Origin: Chalciporus piperatus
Taxonomy: Eukaryota > Basidiomycota > Agaricomycetes > Boletales > Boletaceae
Direction of reading: 5' to 3'
Length of the DNA: 10,156 nucleotides
Assembly (NCBI GenBank): GCA_038093975.1
Contig: JBBPTG010000483.1
Coordinates: 1 to 10,156, forward strand
Shown here: piece by piece, positions 6,859 to 10,156 of the stretch
Layout: each line of letters starts with the position of its first letter
How positions within the stretch are numbered: the first letter of the stretch is position 1
Notes under the pieces: model-generated
Seen by the model: the letters and a program-made list of their open reading frames with translations, nothing else
The model's database searches: none
Told to the model about the DNA's origin: nothing
Made by a program: the position numbers and the translations under genes

Positions 6859-6972
6859 TGGCAGTCTGTAAATACATTGTAATAAATACACAAATATATA
6901 TTTGTCTAAAAACTAGCCTGTCATTTGTCTGGATATTGGCCTGATAAATAATTGATTTCGGGATTTCTCGAG
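6859..6972 (-). repeat. Inner cap of the right arm
   Basis: Inverted copy of 2033-2147. The palindrome acaaatatatatttgt is at 6890-6905 and AATAAA is on the plus strand at 6881-6886, about 25 bases after the ATPase remnant stops matching. In this orientation the cap would provide a poly(A)-like signal to transcripts running rightwards out of the ATPase fragment. Confidence 0.8.
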
Positions 6973-8129
6973 CACTGGAGTGACTGGATAACTAAGTGAC
7001 TGAACTACTGGAATCATTTGTCTACTGAGTGACTAGGCTACTGGGATACTGAATGACTGAGTTACTGGATTGACTGAATTACTGACTAACTGGAGGACTG
7101 AAGTACTGACTGACTTAGTAGCTGGATTACTGGACTGACCGAGTGACTGGTGTGACTTGGTGACTGGTGTGACTGAAGTTACTGGATGACTGAAGTACTG
7201 ACTGGCTGAAGTACTGACTGACTGAACTAATTGGAGTACTGGAGTACTGGCTGACTGGACTGACTGACTGACTGGGTAACTGAGTAACTGTGGTACTGAA
7301 GTACTGATTAATTGGGTAACTAGAGCACTGAAGTACTGGATTACTGGATTACTGGACTGACCGAGTGACTGGTGTGACTGGGTGACTGGTGTGACTGAAG
7401 TTACTGGATGACTGAAGTACTGACTGACTGAACCAATTGGAATACTGGAGTACTGACTGACTGGACTGACTGACTGACTGGGTAACTGGGTAACTGTGGT
7501 ACTGAAGTACTGATTAACTGGGTAACTAGAGCACTGAAGTACTGACTGACTTAGTAGCTGGAGTACTGGATTACTGGATTACTGGATTACTGGATTACTG
7601 GACTGACCGAGTGACTGGTGTGACTGGGTGACTGGTGTGACTGAATGACTGGGTGACCTGGATTGACTGGATGACTGAATTACTGACTCACTGGACTGAC
7701 TGGAGTACTGGAGTACTGGATGACTGAACTGCTGGACTGACTGGATTACTGGAGCACTGACTGACTGAATTACTGACTGACTGTACTGACTGGAGAACTG
7801 GCTGACTTGACTGGCTGGACTGACTGGACTGACAGAATTACTGGAGCACTGACTGACTGAATTACTGGGACTACTGCATGAGTGGATGACTGGGTTACTG
7901 GACTACTGATACTGCTGGATAAATGGATGATTGGGCTACTAGGCTACTGACACTACTGACATCACTGGATGACTGGACTACTCAGCCACTGGGGTACTGG
8001 CATGACTAAAATAACTGGATAACTGGATAACTAGGCTACTGAGACAACTGAAATACCTGCAACCCTGAATCACTGAGCTACTGGATGACTGGATGACTGG
8101 ACCACTGGGCCCCTAGAGGACTGATTTAA

Positions 8130-8178
8130 CTGATCCAGTCATTCCAGTAACTTCAGACTTTTTGCAGGCTTGCTGATG
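8130..8178 (-). repeat. Right terminal inverted repeat tip (49 bp)
   Basis: Reverse complement of the left tip (669-717) with one mismatch. It contains cttcagactttttgcag and ends cttgctgatg. The bases just outside (gaggctgta) do not duplicate the bases outside the left tip, so the exact element boundary is uncertain by some bases. Confidence 0.85.
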
Positions 8179-8442
8179 GAGGCTGTATTGGGGGTGGAGG
8201 TTCGAGGTGGAGAGCTATGTGAACAGTGTGAGGCAGCCGACGAGCTCTTGTGCAATGGAGGCTCATTGGCTCGGCCTTGTCATCGGTGCCTTGCTGAGGG
8301 TCTGCCATGTAGTATGTCCACCCCTACACAGACCCTGCCCACCAGCTTGAGAAAGCGGCTGAGGAACCATTGTGAGTCAGCTAGTTACTTCTCCTCTTCA
8401 TCGGCTCACAATCTTTGCAGAATACTTTGTTATGCTTCTTAG
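8179..8442 (+). pseudogene. Zn(II)2Cys6-like cysteine-cluster segment, probable 3' half of the split gag-like gene
   Basis: The frame read from the arm boundary gives EAVLGVEVRGGELCEQC and on to PCHRCLAEGLPC. The cysteine spacing is C-x2-C-x7-C-x8-C-x2-C-x6-C, close to the fungal binuclear zinc cluster (C-x2-C-x6-C-x5-12-C-x2-C-x6-8-C). Clusters of this kind bind DNA in fungal transcription factors, and variants occur near the end of gag-like proteins in basidiomycete transposons. There is no start of its own; the frame enters from the inverted arm. A strong intron consensus (8372-8420, GTGAGT...TTTGCAG) follows. Spliced, the T at 8371 joins AA to make TAA; unspliced, the frame runs to 8442. 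The gene on the left flank (243-668) is the likely missing 5' half. Confidence 0.55.
8372..8420 (+). other. 49-nt intron with a splice-created stop codon
   Basis: Donor GTGAGT, branch-like ctcac, acceptor ctttgcag. Joining 8371 (t) to 8421-8422 (aa) makes TAA, so removing the intron ends the protein immediately after ...RKRLRNH. Either the intron truly sits inside the stop codon, or the frame downstream has decayed. Confidence 0.55.
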
Positions 8443-8610
8443 ATACATGCTCATGATTATGTTTCATTCTCATCGTGCATTTCGACTACAATGTACTGTA
8501 ATATTAGGTTTACTCAATGTTGAGTGTTTGTCAGGGCCGGCTGCATTTGCTCACTGTGATACGAATTTCGGCTGGAGTACAAGTCCTTCGGCTGGCATAT
8601 GTAGAATATT
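8443..8610. other. Convergent intergenic stretch
   Basis: It lies between the 3' end of the zinc-cluster segment (plus) and the stop of the minus-strand gene at 8611. No conserved protein segment is seen on either strand, which suits 3' untranslated sequence of two converging genes. Confidence 0.4.
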
Positions 8611-9381
8611 CTACCTATCCCCAGACTCTTCTGCATGGGTTCTACCCTCCTGCTCACGAATCCATTGGGTGAGCATTATCAACCCTCTCGCCCTGTTCCA
8701 TGTCAGCACCAAGCTCCTATTCATTTCTCGTAAAGTCATGGCTGCCTCCACGAATTGCCCATGCAAGCTCTGTTGCATCTCGTCGATGTCGCCCTGAAGC
8801 CCAGAGCTATTATCAGCATTCTGAGCAAGGGCGAGCGGTCCCTATTCCAGATTTTGAGTACCCATGGTGCTAACCCAAGATACTTCTGGTAACTCACCCC
8901 GAAGAAAGCCTCTGCCGGCCCGATGAAGTCCCCGAACTCCTGCCGACGATAGTCAGCAGGCAAGCCGTTGCTGCCTTCTAACCACCACTTGTGCTGCAAA
9001 TCCATGGCCGACAATGCTCGGCCGCACCTCAGCGATGTTTGTTGCATTATATGCAATTGGCTCCCAGGTGTCATTGAAATTTCCTGGCGGAGCTGGCCAT
9101 CCTCTAGATCGCTCACAATAATCAGCAAGATGACCCGATCCAACAGAGGGATGTGTGGCAGATCGTTGTGAGCGATTGATTTGTATGCCATCAACCGATT
9201 CACTACAGCCTATTGTTTGGCTGTTAACAATCCTGCAGGAAGTGTGCAAATCCATACTCACCACTTCCTCCCTCAGGGAGACCATTGCTGCAGGAGGCCA
9301 TTGTCCTGCCTCTCCAACGGCTGCCTGTAATCTGCAGCCGAAGTACACCAACAAAGTGTATGTTTCAACTTTAGTGAGCAT
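8611..9381 (-). CDS. Spliced helical protein of unknown function
   Basis: Three exons fit together in phase on the minus strand: 9381-9262, 9209-8898 and 8841-8611 (TAG stop 8613-8611). They are separated by introns 9261-9210 (52 nt, GTGAGT...AATAG, ttaac branch) and 8897-8842 (56 nt, GTGAGT...AATAG). The product would be about 220 residues. Recognisable stretches include EAGQWPPAAMVSLREEV, LMAYKSIAHNDLPHIPLLDR, DLQHKWWLEGSNGLPADYRR, DFIGPAEAFFG, DEMQQSLHGQFVEAAMTLRE and MLTQWIREQEGRT. The last exon is amphipathic and helical. No signal peptide, membrane span or catalytic motif is visible and I do not recognise the family. The ATG at 9381 is the first in-frame start seen, but it could be internal to a longer gene, since the protein does not look N-terminal there. 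The gene converges with the zinc-cluster segment and diverges from the gene at 9622. Confidence 0.6.
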
Positions 9382-9621
9382 CGGATGTTTGATGGAGAAG
9401 GCTGACTTTCGGCCAGGCTATCTTTGCTCCAGAGTTCAAGCACATGGGTTTCCCACGCCTGTCATGGATGTATTCCCAAAGTGTCGGCCGGATATTGATA
9501 GCCCATTGGAGCCGAGGAACCGAGGAACCGACCCGAAGGACCCGGCGGCCCCAAAGGACCCGCAGACGCTCCCATTTCTACCTATCTGTCGAGGGTTACA
9601 CCACGACTCCCTTGATTTACT
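9382..9621. promoter_or_regulatory. Region between two divergent genes, possible shared promoter
   Basis: The minus-strand gene (8611-9381) and the plus-strand gene (9622 on) start on either side. No TATA-like or CCAAT-like site stands out. A short purine-rich repeat (gaggaaccga twice at about 9514-9533, then gacccgaaggacccgg) is the only local structure seen. Long open frames here are not supported by recognisable protein sequence. Confidence 0.3.
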
Positions 9622-10101
9622 ATGGACCCACCTCATGTTACCTCCGAGGAATTAACTGATACCAACTTCGCCCTCTATCTCAACGATCTGTTGGCAACCT
9701 ATGTCCAGGCACGTTTTCGGGAGGAGGTGCTGCGCTTCCGCAATCAAACCACCGAACCTGTCTTGCCAGATGTTCAAATTCCTGTTAATGCTGTCATTGA
9801 GGCCGAACACATGGTGGTTGCGATGGTTTCAGCCTTCAGCCGTCCAGGCAAGCTATTATCCATGAAAGGCCATTCAGGCAGCTGATGTTCGGCCGCAGTC
9901 CGCCTGGATATTCAAGCAGAACAACTTGCATCGGTTCTGGGATATATCGAGTCTGGCATAAATCCAGATCACGAACAAAGGATTTCCGAGCGGCTTTCCT
10001 CCCTTCCGACCACTTTCATAGATTCGCCTTGCATTGTCACAGATCAAGCTGGCCGCATCCTACTTTGGTATCTCCCATCACCACTCACCTCCGAATTTCA
10101 G
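9622..10101 (+). pseudogene. 5' part of a gene with an 'IVTDQAGRILLWYLP' segment; in-frame TGA; cut by the window edge
   Basis: The ATG at 9622 opens MDPPHVTSEELTDTNFALYL, then LLATYVQARFREEVLRFRNQ and PVLPDVQIPVNAVIEAEHMV. A TGA at 9883-9885 interrupts the frame, which then continues without a break through LDIQAEQLASVLGYIESGIN, ISERLSSLPTTFIDSPC and IVTDQAGRILLWYLPSPLTS to a donor-like gtaggc at 10102. 'PCIVTD--GRILLWYLP' resembles, from memory, a segment N-terminal to the dioxygenase domain in basidiomycete 2OG-Fe(II) (TET/JBP-like) proteins that have expanded with KDZ transposons. The catalytic domain would lie beyond the window, so this is a tentative suggestion. The TGA could be a true nonsense mutation or lie in an intron I have not placed. 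Confidence 0.5.
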
Positions 10102-10156
10102 GTAGGCCTAGTCTGCTGAATGTGTCTTTTCAAGCCTCACTTGGCTGCCTAGTTAT

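Larger units (their letters stand above)
669..8178. mobile_element. Foldback-like element with ~1.3-1.5 kb inverted arms and a loop of gene fragments
   Basis: Two long arms in opposite orientation (669-2147 and 6859-8178) enclose a 4.7-kb loop. The outermost 49 bases match as an inverted repeat with a single mismatch, and the inner ~770 bases are almost identical. Foldback (FB) elements, known from Drosophila and other eukaryotes, have exactly this design: long inverted termini made of short tandem repeats around a variable middle. The loop holds pieces of at least five different genes and no recognisable transposase, so the unit would be non-autonomous. I could not find a target-site duplication: the flanks gggccttga and gaggctgta do not match. 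The element call therefore rests on symmetry. The alternative is two separate insertions of a repeat unit in opposite orientations. Confidence 0.6.
6859..8178 (-). repeat. Right inverted arm: reverse complement of the left arm
   Basis: It starts tggcagtctgtaaatacatt at 6859, directly at the break in the H+-ATPase remnant, and ends cttgctgatg at 8178. From 6859 to about 7644 it is collinear with the left arm in reverse complement, with only a few substitutions and a longer run of the aatccagt unit (rc of 7565-7600). From about 7645 to 8129 it is still CAGT/ACTG repeat but no longer aligns base for base with the left arm. The final 49 bases (8130-8178) match the left tip again. This strand shows ACTG rather than CAGT throughout, confirming the opposite orientation. 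Confidence 0.95.

Noticed and set aside
6867..8166. Right arm as a solo LTR (TGTAAATAC ... TTTTTGCA, i.e. TG...CA ends)
   Set aside because: The homology with the other arm extends beyond both ends (to tggcag inside and cttgctgatg outside), the left arm has CG instead of TG at that place, and the bases outside (cagtc / ggctt) are not a 5-bp duplication.
669..8178. Helitron
   Set aside because: Helitrons lack inverted arms and end in CTRR after a small hairpin; here the structure is a symmetric long inverted repeat.
8953..9381. Unspliced minus-strand frame reading through 9210-9261 as one protein
   Set aside because: The segment between the GTGAGT donor and AATAG acceptor reads as non-coding, and splicing restores a better frame (AVVNRLMAYKSIAHND...) that stays open to the next donor.
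9155..9655. Plus-strand 166-codon frame opposite the minus-strand gene
   Set aside because: It is the shadow of the minus-strand exons over its first half and has no recognisable protein sequence in the rest.
1..10156. tRNA, rRNA or other structured RNA genes
   Set aside because: No cloverleaf with TTCGA-type arm and no rRNA-like conserved stretch were noticed by eye; a covariance-model scan was not possible.

Overview
The window reads as nuclear DNA of a basidiomycete fungus, most likely a mushroom-forming agaricomycete. It has many short spliceosomal introns (about 40-60 nt, GT...AG, with CTRAY-like branch sites shortly before the acceptor), fragments of clearly fungal housekeeping genes, and no bacterial gene organisation. 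Almost nothing in it is an intact gene; it is a mosaic of transposon-like sequence and broken gene copies.

Layout. (1) 243-668 (+): the 5' part of a degraded Ser/Pro-rich gene whose reading frame is broken by a 26-bp tandem duplication. (2) 669-8178: a 7.5-kb inverted-repeat unit. Its arms (669-2147 and 6859-8178) are in opposite orientation and consist mostly of degenerate CAGT-based tandem repeats, with conserved non-repetitive caps at both ends of each arm. (3) 2148-6858, the loop between the arms: broken gene fragments. On the minus strand lie a beta-COP (coatomer) fragment, a RING/coiled-coil gene with further exon-like pieces, and an EF-hand piece. On the plus strand lie two pieces of a plasma-membrane H+-ATPase, separated by the N-terminal part of an unrelated disordered protein. 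(4) 8179-8442 (+): a Zn(II)2Cys6-like cysteine cluster, which could be the 3' half of the gene on the left. (5) 8611-9381 (-): a spliced helical protein gene of unknown function. (6) 9622-10101 (+): the start of a gene carrying a conserved-looking segment around 'WYLP', cut off by the window edge.

Interpretation. The simplest model is a foldback-type, non-autonomous transposable element with very long, tandem-repeat-built inverted termini. It carries a patchwork of host gene fragments (a Pack-type load) and is inserted in, or next to, a gene that is itself probably transposon-associated. No transposase is visible in the loop. The main alternative is two independent opposite insertions of a roughly 1.4-kb repeat unit around a decayed chromosomal segment. 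The inner ~770 bp of the arms is almost identical while the outer array portions do not align, so homogenisation or recent duplication has acted unevenly. No target-site duplication was found, so mobility is inferred from structure.

The captured pieces are not expected to work together. Every recognisable housekeeping fragment has lost essential parts: the ATPase phosphorylation and nucleotide-binding region, RING metal ligands, or most of its length.
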